DNA of 64,000 nucleotides, from positions 248,001 to 312,000 of the forward strand of contig NZ_JAPEMT010000003.1 of NCBI RefSeq assembly GCF_026342435.1. Reading direction: 5' to 3'. Below are positions 33,264-40,738 of the stretch, piece by piece. The notes under the pieces are model-generated. The model worked only from the letters and a program-made list of their open reading frames with translations, was not told the DNA's origin and did no database searches. How positions within the stretch are numbered: position 1 is the stretch's first letter; the number at the start of each line of letters is the position of its first letter. The translations under genes and the position numbers were made by a program. The stretch is from Streptomyces sp. NBC_00237. GTDB taxonomy: Bacteria > Actinomycetota > Actinomycetes > Streptomycetales > Streptomycetaceae.

Positions 33264-34472
33264 TCAGCTGTCCTCATCGGTCTTGAACGGGTCGGCGGCC
33301 ACCGGCTTCAGGGCGCGCCACACCACCAGGTCGGTCGGCTTCCCCTCCAGACGCTGGAACATGGCCGCCTTCACCGCGCGGTCCCGAAGCGCCTGGGCGG
33401 CGCGGGCGAACGCCGCCCGGTCTCCGCCGAGGTGGCTGATCGTCGCATACGCCGCGTCGATGGCCCGTTCCCGCTCGGAAAGGGCCTCCTCCAGCCGGGT
33501 GATCACTCCCCGTACCCACGCGTCGAACTCGTCCGGCACCTGTTCCAGCAGGTCGTCCAGCGGGGTGCCGCCGGTCGCCTCCTCGATGGGGGAACCGACG
33601 GCCTGCGCGACCAGGCGCGGCGAGCGGCCCGCTTCCCGGAAGCGCTGGATTCCGTAACCCCGCCAGATGTCCCGCTCGGTGACCCCGGTGAGGACCTTGT
33701 GCAGCCGTACGTACTCCGCGATCTTGACCTTGGCGCGCAGACCGGACGCGAAGCGGATCACGAAGCCCTCGGCGTCGGTGCCGGTGGAGGTCCCGCCGCC
33801 GGGCAGCGTGTTGGACGCGCTGAGCGCGAGGAGTTCGGCGAGGGGCATCGCGGGCCAGACCCGGACGACGGAGCCGATCGGCTCCCACGCCCCGGCGGCC
33901 TCGGCGAGCGGCACTTCCGTGCCGTCCGGGCCGTACGCGGCGAGCAGGACGAGGTCGCGCCGGTCGCCGTAGTTCACGACGATGCGGTTCTCCGGGTAGA
34001 TGATCTCCATCAGGTACGTCGTCCCCGGGACGAGTCCGCTGGTGTCCTTGCCCGCGAGCAGGCGGCCCGCCCAGGTCGCCTGCTCACTCGTGAAGGAGCC
34101 CTTGGACGCGACGTGCCAGCGGCCCGAGTGGTGGAAGACGATGCCGAGGCTGCCGTCGACCTTGTCGTACACCTCGAAGGGCTCGTCGGGCAGCGGCGGC
34201 GCGTACGGCCGGTCCTGCGCGTGCTCGGCCGCGTTGAAGAACTTCGGCAGCGGCAGGGCCGCGACCTCGCCCGTCTCGTCGTCGACGACCAGCCCCCGGC
34301 AGCGCGAGGTCACGTCGGTCCATGCCTGTTCGTACTGGCAGGAACGGGTGTACGCGTAGATCGACAGCGGCAGGTCCGGGTGGGTCCTGCGCGTGACGTG
34401 GCCGATCTCGACGGCCTTGGCGAGGTCGTCGGGCTGCATGAGGTGGTCGAGACGAATACGGGACGAAGACAT
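33264..34472 (-). CDS. T4 Rnl1-type RNA ligase
   Basis: The 402-residue protein matches the T4 RNA ligase 1 family. The adenylation motif is VYDKVDGSLGI, with Lys104 as the AMP-accepting residue. Upstream family blocks are VTSRCRGLVVDDETGE and LPLPKFFNAAEHAQD. Later motifs are SKGSFTSEQATWA, YLMEIIYPENRIVVNYG, EGFVIRFASGLRAKVKIAEY (motifs IV and V) and a helical C-terminal domain (about 270-402) that in Rnl1 gives tRNA specificity. ATG 34472 has AGGAG at 7 nt. It seals 3'-OH and 5'-phosphate RNA ends prepared by the Pnkp-like protein encoded next. A hairpin separates it from the upstream gene, so it probably has its own promoter. Confidence 0.88.
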   Translation of the reverse strand: MSSSRIRLDHLMQPDDLAKAVEIGHVTRRTHPDLPLSIYAYTRSCQYEQAWTDVTSRCRGLVVDDETGEVAALPLPKFFNAAEHAQDRPYAPPLPDEPFEVYDKVDGSLGIVFHHSGRWHVASKGSFTSEQATWAGRLLAGKDTSGLVPGTTYLMEIIYPENRIVVNYGDRRDLVLLAAYGPDGTEVPLAEAAGAWEPIGSVVRVWPAMPLAELLALSASNTLPGGGTSTGTDAEGFVIRFASGLRAKVKIAEYVRLHKVLTGVTERDIWRGYGIQRFREAGRSPRLVAQAVGSPIEEATGGTPLDDLLEQVPDEFDAWVRGVITRLEEALSERERAIDAAYATISHLGGDRAAFARAAQALRDRAVKAAMFQRLEGKPTDLVVWRALKPVAADPFKTDEDS

Positions 34473-34534
34473 GGATTTCTCCTGGTTAGGTCCTCGTATC
34501 CTCTCGTGCCCGATGATGCGGAAGAAAGCGATTT

Positions 34535-34571
34535 ACGCCGCGCGGCAGTGTCGTTCCACGCCGCGCGGCGT
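34535..34571. terminator. Terminator hairpin upstream of the RNA repair operon
   Basis: A 12-bp perfect stem (core cgccgcgcggc / gccgcgcggcg) with a 13-nt loop lies just after the stop of the minus-strand phytase-like gene and before the RNA ligase gene. It separates the two transcription units. Confidence 0.7.
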
Positions 34572-34586
34572 GGGCCCGCGGACCCG

Positions 34587-35933
34587 TCAGCGCACCGGGT
34601 GCGGCAGCCTCACCCGTACGAGCGTGGTCTCGATGCCGCTGTCGACAAGTCGGCCCTTCGCGTTGAACGCCTTCGGGCCGTCCGTCATCCCGAAGTCGTT
34701 GTCGTTGAGCAGGACGAGCGTCGACGAGCCCTCGACCGCGATGCCCTCGATCTTGCCGGGTACGCCCTTGACCGTGTTCAGGTCGACGACCAGACGCTTG
34801 CGCAGTACGGGAACCCCGGCGGCGGCCGGGTCGGGAAGCTCCTCCAGCGAGGGCTTCGCGGCGGAGTCCCACCGCGAGCCGAGGATGTCGTTCCCGGGCC
34901 GCAGCCGCACCTCGTGCAGCCGGGTGGACTTGTCCGTGCGCTCCTGCACCAGCAGCCGGTCGCCGCCGAGCGCCACCAGCGCGGAGAGCTTCAGCTCGGA
35001 CGTCTTCTTCTGACCGGGCTCGACGACTCCGACCGGGTCGAACCGGTACGCGTACTCGGCCGTGACCTTGGCCTTCTTGGGCGAGAAGCGCAGCAGCCGC
35101 GTCGTGCGCGACTCCTCCCCTGCCTGCTTGCCCGGGTTGAGCAGCGGGCTCTGCAAGCCGATGACCAGATCGCCGCCCGGCAGCAGCGCCAGACCCTCGA
35201 AACCACGGTTGAGCTTCCGCTTCAGGAAGACCGACGGCAGCGACTCGACCACCGGGTATCCGGCCCCGGGCAGCTTCAGCCCCTTGGGCACGTGCCGGGC
35301 GAGGACCCGGCCGTGCGGGGAGACGTGGACGAGCGAGGGCCCGTACTCGTCGACCAGCCAGAAGCTGCCGTCCCGGTCCCGGACCAGGCCCTCGGTGTCC
35401 AGACCGTTCGGGTTGTACGTGAGCGGCTTCGACGCGTCGTAGTTGTACGGGGCCTCGTCGCGGTCCGCCCGGTTCGGCAGCCCGGTGACGGGAGCGCCGC
35501 CCGCCGTCGTCAGCGGAATCGACTTCAGCACCTGGACGCGCCCGCCCACGGCGCGGATCTTCACGATGGCCGGGTTGAACCCCGGCACCGGGAAGGTGCG
35601 CCGCTTCTCCTTGCCCACCTCTATCTGCCCGTTGGGGCCCCGGTCGGTGACCGTCCAGTACTCGCCGCGCCGCTCGGCCGGGTACAGGTCGCTGCCGATG
35701 CCGCCGAGGTCGACCCCCCGGTCGTTGTGGACGGTGCCGGGCAGCATGCGGTTGCTGAAGGCGCCGAGCGGGATGTCGGGCAGCGTCGCCGTCGACACGA
35801 CCCGCGCGCCGTCCGGGCGGTGCCGGGCGGGAGCCGCCGCGTCGGCGGTGCCCACGACCGTGGTGAGCGCGAGCACGGTGGACAGCGGCAGCACCACGGC
35901 GACGGCGGGCCGGCGCAGGGGACGCGGATTCAT
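34587..35933 (-). CDS. Secreted esterase-like-activity-of-phytase family protein
   Basis: The 448-residue protein has a Sec signal peptide (RRPAVAVVLPLSTVLALTTV, cleavage near GTADA/AAP at about 33). The mature domain is of the phytase-like esterase group (PF13449), with blades such as GVDLGGIGSDLYPAERRGEY, WTVTDRGPNGQIEV, NPNGLDTEGLVRDRDGSFWL, LNRGFEGLALLPGGDLVIGL and GKIEGIAVEGSSTLVLLNDN. The spacing fits a beta-propeller. The substrate is unknown; family members act on phosphate or phosphodiester compounds outside the cell. GGAG lies 8 nt before ATG 35933. Confidence 0.85.
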   Translation of the reverse strand: MNPRPLRRPAVAVVLPLSTVLALTTVVGTADAAAPARHRPDGARVVSTATLPDIPLGAFSNRMLPGTVHNDRGVDLGGIGSDLYPAERRGEYWTVTDRGPNGQIEVGKEKRRTFPVPGFNPAIVKIRAVGGRVQVLKSIPLTTAGGAPVTGLPNRADRDEAPYNYDASKPLTYNPNGLDTEGLVRDRDGSFWLVDEYGPSLVHVSPHGRVLARHVPKGLKLPGAGYPVVESLPSVFLKRKLNRGFEGLALLPGGDLVIGLQSPLLNPGKQAGEESRTTRLLRFSPKKAKVTAEYAYRFDPVGVVEPGQKKTSELKLSALVALGGDRLLVQERTDKSTRLHEVRLRPGNDILGSRWDSAAKPSLEELPDPAAAGVPVLRKRLVVDLNTVKGVPGKIEGIAVEGSSTLVLLNDNDFGMTDGPKAFNAKGRLVDSGIETTLVRVRLPHPVR

Positions 35934-36382
35934 CAGGAGAACTCCCTCGTACTTCCCAGGTACTTCCCAGGCACTTCCTTCGTGCTTCGCAGCACCTCGC
36001 GCATGGTGGAAGCCCACGGCGACAGCGCCATGATCGGCGCCCCCGCGCAACGAAGGGCGACGCGTACATGACGTCCGGGCGATCCCCGGGTGAACGCACG
36101 CGGAGGGAGCGCTCCTGCGGCCGCCATCAGCAGCGGGTCCTCGCCCCACGCGTCCAGCGCCCCGCCCCGACCCGCCCGCCGGGCCACGGCCTCGACCCGG
36201 GCGAAGAAGCGGTGCCGCGCGGACACGTCTCCCGTACGGACGACGTGGTCCCATGTGTCGAGCAGCGGGCCGGTGTCCCAGCCGGGCAGCGGGAACCGGA
36301 TCGTGGGGTGAATCCTTTTCGGGGCTCGCCGCCTCTTGTCCGTGTACCGGCCGAACGCGCCGGTGGGATCGGGAGGAACACC
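35934..36382. other. Intergenic region upstream of the sigma-factor operon
   Basis: These 449 bases hold the divergent promoters of the phytase-like gene and the sigma operon. A direct repeat of cttcccaggtacttcccagg lies at about 35953-35973, next to the phytase-like start. The middle (about 36110-36312) has minus-strand codon bias, described separately. Confidence 0.4.
36110..36312 (-). pseudogene. Possible minus-strand coding remnant
   Basis: One minus-strand frame reads FPLPGWDTGPLLDTWDHVVR, then RHRFFARVEAVARRAGRGG and ALDAWGEDPLLMAA, with nearly every third codon base G or C. There is no start codon near the beginning (ACG stands where ATG would fit, after AAAAGGA), and third-position bias fades downstream. 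It is either a decayed gene or a short protein with an unusual start. The family is not recognised. Confidence 0.35.
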
Positions 36383-36469
36383 ATGGTGATGACCGGCATC
36401 GTGATCGGCGCCCTGCTCGTGGGCGCGTGCAGTTGGCATCTGCTGCGGCGCTACAGGAGCCGGGGATGA
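36383..36469 (+). CDS. 28-residue single-helix membrane peptide leading the sigma operon
   Basis: The tiny gene reads MVMTGIVIGALLVGACSW then HLLRRYRSRG. It has one hydrophobic helix with a cysteine near its end and a strongly basic tail, as expected for an inner-membrane peptide with the C-terminus in the cytoplasm. GGGAGGA stands 5 nt before ATG 36383, and the stop overlaps the sigma-factor start (ATGA). It could couple translation of the sigma gene or anchor or modulate its product. The same layout should recur in related genomes if it is real. Confidence 0.6.
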   Translation: MVMTGIVIGALLVGACSWHLLRRYRSRG

Positions 36470-37128
36470 GCAGCCGTGCCCGCCATCTTTATGAGGAGCA
36501 GCCCGTGAAGCCGCGCTTCGCCTGGCCCGACGACCAGTTGATCAAGGCCGCCCAGGACGGCGACGTCATGTCACTCACCACCGTCGTCCTGGAGTCGCAG
36601 CCCCATGTGCGCAAGTTCGCGCTGACACTGTGCGCCTCGCCGCAGGACGCGGAGGACGCGGCGCAGGAGGCGCTGATCATCCTGTACCGGAAGATCGGCA
36701 CCCTGCGGGCCACGGGTGCGCTCGCCTCGTGGATGTTCCGGATCGTGCGCAACGAATGCCTCAGGCACGTACGGACGCTCGCCTCGCGGAGCGAGGAGGC
36801 GCGGGCCGAGGCCCAGGAGGGCGCGCCCGCTGCGTCGTCCGCCGAGGACGCCGTACTGCACCGCCTGGAGGTGGCGCGGATCGCGGCAGCGGTCGGTGAA
36901 CTTCCGCTCGACCAGCGGCAGGTCCTGGTCATGCGGGACATCCAGGGGCTGCCGGGCAGGACCGTGGCGCACGCGCTCGGTCTGAGCAGCGCGGCGATGA
37001 AGTCCCGGCTGCACCGGGCCCGCGCGGCGCTGCGCCACTCGCTGGCCGCGACCGAAGGAGACGTACGACCCGAAGGAGAGGTACGACCCGAAGGAGAGGT
37101 ACGACCCGAAGGAGAGGTACGACCATGA
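36466..37128 (+). CDS. Sigma-70 family RNA polymerase sigma factor (ECF-like)
   Basis: The 220-residue sigma factor has two domains. Region 2 (about 25-100) includes LCASPQDAEDAAQEALIILY and GALASWMFRIVRNECLRHVR. Region 4 (about 145-200) has LPLDQRQVLVMRDIQGLPGR and VAHALGLSSAAMKSRLHRAR. The C-terminal tail is a repeat of RPEGEV, encoded by 18-bp DNA repeats that also contain the ribosome binding site of the next gene. No zinc-finger anti-sigma gene is adjacent. The membrane products on either side are the obvious regulatory candidates. Confidence 0.9.
   Translation: MSSRARHLYEEQPVKPRFAWPDDQLIKAAQDGDVMSLTTVVLESQPHVRKFALTLCASPQDAEDAAQEALIILYRKIGTLRATGALASWMFRIVRNECLRHVRTLASRSEEARAEAQEGAPAASSAEDAVLHRLEVARIAAAVGELPLDQRQVLVMRDIQGLPGRTVAHALGLSSAAMKSRLHRARAALRHSLAATEGDVRPEGEVRPEGEVRPEGEVRP
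37054..37124. repeat. Four 18-bp tandem repeats, each with a Shine-Dalgarno core
   Basis: Units of the form gaaggagaggtacgaccc start at 37054, 37072, 37090 and 37108. The last lies directly before the ATG at 37125. In frame they encode the repeated sigma-factor tail. Each copy holds AAGGAG, so copy number changes both the tail length and the number of ribosome-binding cores. Confidence 0.9.
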
Positions 37129-37511
37129 GTACCGGGAAACTTCCGCAGACCCGGGCCGTCGCGTCCGGGCCGGACTTCGCCAGCGCGTCCGTACCCCGCC
37201 ATCTGGCGCGTGGTGCGATCGGGCTGGGGCTGATCGTCGGTTCGATCGCCCTGGTGCCCGTCGTCGGGATGGTCGCGCTGCTGGCGGCCCCGCTGGCGCT
37301 GATCGCCTTCCGGGGCTGCCCCACCTGCTGGCTGGTCGGCCTGGCACAGTCGGTGTCGCGGGGGCGGCTGGAACGCCAGTGCGCGGACGGCGTCTGCACC
37401 CTCGCCAAGGCACCTTCGGCCGAGGCGCGTACGGCCACGGCGCCTCCGGCCACGGCGCCCATGGCGGAGGCCACGACCACGACGACCACGGCCGCGACCT
37501 CCGCCAGGTGA
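37125..37511 (+). CDS. Membrane protein with CxxC motif (DUF2892-like)
   Basis: The 128-residue product has a short cytoplasmic head, two close hydrophobic segments (IGLGLIVGSIALVPVVGMVA, LLAAPLALIAF) and then RGCPTCWLVGL. The RGCP-x-C-W block resembles DUF2892 (YgaP-type) membrane domains. A second pair of cysteines lies in RQCADGVC. The tail is an Ala/Thr-rich low-complexity stretch (ATAPPATAPMAEATTTTTTA). The start overlaps the sigma-factor stop (ATGA). Four cysteines next to a membrane helix make it a candidate redox-responsive partner of the sigma factor; this is inference only. Confidence 0.75.
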   Translation: MSTGKLPQTRAVASGPDFASASVPRHLARGAIGLGLIVGSIALVPVVGMVALLAAPLALIAFRGCPTCWLVGLAQSVSRGRLERQCADGVCTLAKAPSAEARTATAPPATAPMAEATTTTTTAATSAR

Positions 37512-37512
37512 A

Positions 37513-38115
37513 CTACCGCACCGGGTGCGGCTCGCGCCACATCCCCCACAGGGTCGGGCCGCCGCCCGGCAGCGGGAACTCCTCGCGCACGGTGAAGCCG
37601 AAGTGCTCGTAGAAGGGCACGTTCGACGGCTTGGAGGACTCCAGGTAGACGGGCTGCCCGGCGGCGTCCGCCTGCGCCAGGCCCGAGCGCAGCAACGCCG
37701 CCCCGTGGCCCTGCCCCCGGGCGTCCGGGTCGGCCCCGACGAGCGAGAGGGACCAGTGCGGCTCCTGCGGGGCGAGCCGGGCCGCCGTCTCGACGGCGGC
37801 CCCGAACGCCTCGGCCCGGTCGCCGAGGATGTTCCGGAGCTCCGCGATGGTGTCCGCGTCCGGAACCGCCTTCTCCTGGGCCTCCGTCGGCACCCAGAAC
37901 GACGCGGCGGACGCGGTGCGTTCGCAGAGGCCGTGCAGGAGGTACTGCCGGGTGAAGAGGGTGCTGAAGTACCGGGTGAGCGACGCTTCGCGCGTGGCGT
38001 CCTCGGTGAAGAACGAGAGCATCATCGGGTCGTCGACGAAGGCGCGGGCCAGGATCCGGCTGATCTGCGGAGCATCGTCGACCGTTGCCGTCTGAGGGGC
38101 GGTTGTTATCGGCAT
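37513..38115 (-). CDS. GNAT family N-acetyltransferase
   Basis: The 200-residue GNAT protein has an acetyl-CoA-binding segment WSLSLVGADPDARGQGHGAA, where the R/Q-x-x-G-x-G/A loop reads RGQGHGA. The C-terminal PVYLESSKPSNVPFYEHFGF with the conserved Tyr follows. The N-terminal half (ILARAFVDDPMMLSFF, LLHGLCERTASAASFWVP) is typical of the group with diverse small-molecule substrates. ATG 38115 is preferred; ATG 38124 is possible. Its stop is 1 bp from the stop of the convergent sigma-operon membrane gene. Confidence 0.87.
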   Translation of the reverse strand: MPITTAPQTATVDDAPQISRILARAFVDDPMMLSFFTEDATREASLTRYFSTLFTRQYLLHGLCERTASAASFWVPTEAQEKAVPDADTIAELRNILGDRAEAFGAAVETAARLAPQEPHWSLSLVGADPDARGQGHGAALLRSGLAQADAAGQPVYLESSKPSNVPFYEHFGFTVREEFPLPGGGPTLWGMWREPHPVR

Positions 38116-38303
38116 GAAGATCATTCTGCACACCCCTGATCCGTGGTGACACGCGCCCCGTTGCCCGCGCGGACACCCGTGCTGACCAGTAGCCGAGGGC
38201 GTTCGCTCCGACTCGCCCCGGGTGATGGTTCCCTGGGCAACAATGTGCTCGAAACAACGTGCACAGGGGCACGTACGTGCCCTTCGCCCAGGGGAGTCAT
38301 CGC

Positions 38304-38876
38304 ATGCGCACACTGATCAGCACCGCCTTCGTCTCGCTCGACGGCGTGGTGGAGGCTCCGGGCGGCGAGCCCGGTTACCGGAACTCCGGCTGGACCTTCA
38401 AGGACGTGGAGTTCCTGCCCGAGGCGTTCGAGATCAAGGGCCGGGAGCAGCAGGAGTCCACCGCGATGCTGCTGGGCCGAACCAGCTACGAGGCGTTCAG
38501 CCCGGTGTGGCCGGACATGGAGGACTTCGCCGAGTACAAGCTCATGCCCAAGTACGTCGTCTCCACCACCCTCGCCGACGAGGACCTGGTGACGAACTGG
38601 GGCGAGACGACGATCCTGCGCTCGCTCGACGAGGTCGCCGCGCTGAAGAAGACCGAGGGCGGCCCGATCATCGTGCACGGCAGCGCCACCCTCAACCGGG
38701 CGCTCTCCGACGCGGGTCTGATCGACCGCTACCACCTCCTCGTCTTCCCCCTCCTGCTGGGCGCGGGCAAGCGTCTGTTCAGCACCACCGACAAGGACAC
38801 CCAGAAGCTGAAGCTGGTCGAGCACGAGGCGTACGCCAACGGTCTCCAGAAGAACGTCTTCGACGTGGTCCGCTGA
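38304..38876 (+). CDS. Dihydrofolate reductase family protein (RibD C-terminal-like)
   Basis: The 190-residue protein has the DHFR-like Rossmann fold. The N-terminal MRTLISTAFVSLDGVVEAPG, then AMLLGRTSYEAFSPVWP, KYVVSTTLADEDLVTNWG and the NADPH-binding segment GGPIIVHGSATLNRALSDAG give the standard RibD_C order. The family uses NADPH to reduce small substrates, but the partner here is unknown. AGGGGAG precedes ATG 38304. It is followed by an 8-bp tandem repeat and a convergent TetR gene. Confidence 0.87.
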   Translation: MRTLISTAFVSLDGVVEAPGGEPGYRNSGWTFKDVEFLPEAFEIKGREQQESTAMLLGRTSYEAFSPVWPDMEDFAEYKLMPKYVVSTTLADEDLVTNWGETTILRSLDEVAALKKTEGGPIIVHGSATLNRALSDAGLIDRYHLLVFPLLLGAGKRLFSTTDKDTQKLKLVEHEAYANGLQKNVFDVVR

Positions 38877-38885
38877 CGCTGACCT

Positions 38886-38949
38886 CGCCTGACCGCCTGA
38901 CCGCCTGACCGCCTGACCGCCTGACCGCCTGACCGCCTGACCGCCTGAC
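38886..38949. repeat. Eight 8-bp tandem repeats (cgcctgac) at a convergent junction
   Basis: Eight perfect copies of cgcctgac run from 38886 to 38949, plus a partial ninth. Each contains TGA, and the 8-bp period puts stops in all three plus-strand frames. Confidence 0.95.
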
Positions 38950-38973
38950 CGCCCGGCTTCCGGGGCGGCTCGC

Positions 38974-39570
38974 TCACGCGCTGAGCGAACCGCCCTGTCC
39001 GCCCACGCCGCGCAGCAGCGTGTCGACCACGAGGGTGGCCAACTCGTCGACGTCGTCCGCCTCTTCCGAGCGCTCCTGCGCGGCCTCGTGGATCAAGGCG
39101 TAGTACACCCGACGGGCCCAGGCCAGGTCCGTGTCCCGGCGCAGTACGCCCGCCTCCCGCGCGCGCTGGAACAGGCGGTCGCACTGGGCCAGCACGTCGG
39201 CATGGGCCCGCGCCACCTCGGGGTCCTCCGGGGCGGTCCTGCTCATGGCGAAGCCCCACCCGATCTTGACCCGCAGGACGTTGGCGGTCGCCTGGTAGAG
39301 GGCGACGAGCGGGGGAGCGGTGTCGGGATGCGCGCTCGTCACGGCCTCGTGGAACTGCCGCGTGGCCCAGGCCGTCAGCGCGTCCACCAGGGCCTCGCGG
39401 CTGGTGAACCGGCGGTGCACGGTCGTCCGGGCGACACCCGCCGCCTCCGCGATCTGCTCCATCGTGGCCGCCGGGTTGGCGCTGAGGACCCGCTCCGCCG
39501 CTTCCAGGATCGCTCGTACGGTCCGCTCCGCGTCCGCACGCAACGGCCGTTGCTGAGTCTTCCGTTCCAC
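38974..39570 (-). CDS. TetR family regulator
   Basis: The 198-residue regulator has an HTH in ILEAAERVLSANPAATMEQI and AEAAGVARTTVHRRFTSREA. The C-terminal domain (VALYQATANVLRVKIGWGFA, VYYALIHEAAQERSEEADD) is of the TetR_C group with many lipid- and xenobiotic-responsive members. It is divergent from the SDR gene at 39712 with a 24-bp palindrome between them, so it probably represses that gene and itself. A related palindromic word occurs in front of the acyl-CoA dehydrogenase gene further downstream. Confidence 0.87.
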   Translation of the reverse strand: MERKTQQRPLRADAERTVRAILEAAERVLSANPAATMEQIAEAAGVARTTVHRRFTSREALVDALTAWATRQFHEAVTSAHPDTAPPLVALYQATANVLRVKIGWGFAMSRTAPEDPEVARAHADVLAQCDRLFQRAREAGVLRRDTDLAWARRVYYALIHEAAQERSEEADDVDELATLVVDTLLRGVGGQGGSLSA

Positions 39571-39636
39571 GGGTCACCCTCTCTCCGACGTCTTCGAGCT
39601 GCGAGAAGAGTACGGGAAGGTCGCCACTCATTCGAT

Positions 39637-39660
39637 ACTTGCAACATCAGTGTCGCAAGT
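39637..39660. promoter_or_regulatory. TetR operator between TetR and SDR genes
   Basis: The 24-bp dyad has arms acttgcaac and tgtcgcaagt (outer acttgc/gcaagt perfect). A wider pair, ttcgat at 39631 and atcgaa at 39674, flanks it. It lies 66 bp from the tetR start and 51 bp from the SDR start. Confidence 0.65.
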
Positions 39661-39711
39661 TCTATGGTTCACGCATCGAACGAGACCCATCTTTGTGTAG
39701 GGGTGTGCTCC

Positions 39712-40500
39712 ATGGATCTGCAACTCACTGACAAGACCGCCGTCGTGACCGGTGCGAGCCGGGGGATCGGCCTCGCCGTCGTCTCCACGCTGGTGCGGGA
39801 GGGTGTCCGCGTGGTCGCCGCCGCGCGCACGATCACACCGGAACTCAAGGCCACCGGCGCGATCGGCGTCCCCGTGGACCTCTCCGAACCCGAAGGCCCC
39901 GCCCGTCTCGTCGCCCTTGCCGAGGCCGAACTCGGCGGACTCGACCTCCTGGTCAACAACGTCGGCGGCGGCGACACGGGGGACGGGCAGACGGGCGGCT
40001 TCCTCTCCTTCACCGACCAGCAGTGGAGCGACGCGTTCGACCTGAACTTCCTCGCCTCGGTCCGCACCACCCGGGCCGCACTGCCCCACCTCGTCACCCG
40101 TCGGGGCGCGATCGTCACCATCTCCTCCAACGGAGCCAGGACCCCGCACGCGGGCCCCGTCCCGTACACCACCGCCAAGGCCGCACTGACGGCGTTCGGC
40201 AAGGCCCTGGCCGAGGAGTTCGGCCCGCAGGGCGTCCGGGTCAACACGGTCTCGCCCGGTCCCGTCCGTACCGACATGTGGGAGAGCCCCGACGGATACG
40301 GAGCCGAACTCGCCAAGTCGATGGGCCTGGAGCAGGAACAGCTCCTGGCCGCCCTCCCCGCCGCCACGGGCATGCTCACCGGCAGGCTGGTGCGCCCCGA
40401 GGAGGTCGCCGCCCTGGTGGCCTACCTCGCCTCGCCCCTCGCGGGCAGCACCACCGGAGCGGACCACATCATCGACGGGGGTGCGATCAAGACGGTCTGA
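39712..40500 (+). CDS. SDR family NAD(P)-dependent oxidoreductase
   Basis: The 262-residue classical short-chain dehydrogenase has the cofactor motif KTAVVTGASRGIGLAVV (8-24), LLVNNVGGG (NNAG position), the catalytic Ser in IVTISSNGARTPHAGP and Y-x-x-x-K in VPYTTAKAALTAFGK. The end, HIIDGGAIKTV, is typical. The Arg in VVAAARTITPE suggests NADP preference. AGGGG stands 9 nt before ATG 39712. It is probably controlled by the divergent TetR protein. The substrate is unknown. Confidence 0.9.
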   Translation: MDLQLTDKTAVVTGASRGIGLAVVSTLVREGVRVVAAARTITPELKATGAIGVPVDLSEPEGPARLVALAEAELGGLDLLVNNVGGGDTGDGQTGGFLSFTDQQWSDAFDLNFLASVRTTRAALPHLVTRRGAIVTISSNGARTPHAGPVPYTTAKAALTAFGKALAEEFGPQGVRVNTVSPGPVRTDMWESPDGYGAELAKSMGLEQEQLLAALPAATGMLTGRLVRPEEVAALVAYLASPLAGSTTGADHIIDGGAIKTV

Positions 40501-40601
40501 GCCGAGGGTCCTGACCCGAGGGCCTTGCGGTACGGCGTCGGCCCGGCCGCTCCGGGCGGTTTCCGTGAGCCGTGTCTCAACCGGCCGCCCCGCCTTGTTT
40601 G

Positions 40602-40615
40602 TGCAACAAGTTGCA
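40602..40615. promoter_or_regulatory. Palindrome upstream of the acyl-CoA dehydrogenase gene
   Basis: TGCAAC-AA-GTTGCA is a perfect 6-bp dyad, 124 bp before the start. It shares the ttgcaac / gttgca word with the TetR operator at 39637-39660, so the same TetR protein may bind here. Confidence 0.45.
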
Positions 40616-40651
40616 TAGCAAGATCGGACTGCGAGAGCCCCTCGACGTACG

Positions 40652-40710
40652 CGGGCCGTACGGACTTCGTGCGCGGGCCGTACGAAGTTCGTGCGCAGGC
40701 CGTACGAAGC
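40652..40710. repeat. 22-bp tandem repeat upstream of the acyl-CoA dehydrogenase gene
   Basis: Two full units (40652-40673 and 40674-40695) and one partial unit (40696-40710) share ggccgtacgaagttcgtgcg with one or two changes. The array lies in the 5' leader. Confidence 0.8.
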
Positions 40711-40738
40711 CAGCCGCCCTCCCCGAAAGGCACCCCTC

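Noticed and set aside
38886..38949. Possible CRISPR array
   Set aside because: The units are 8 bp, contiguous and without spacers. No cas genes are near.
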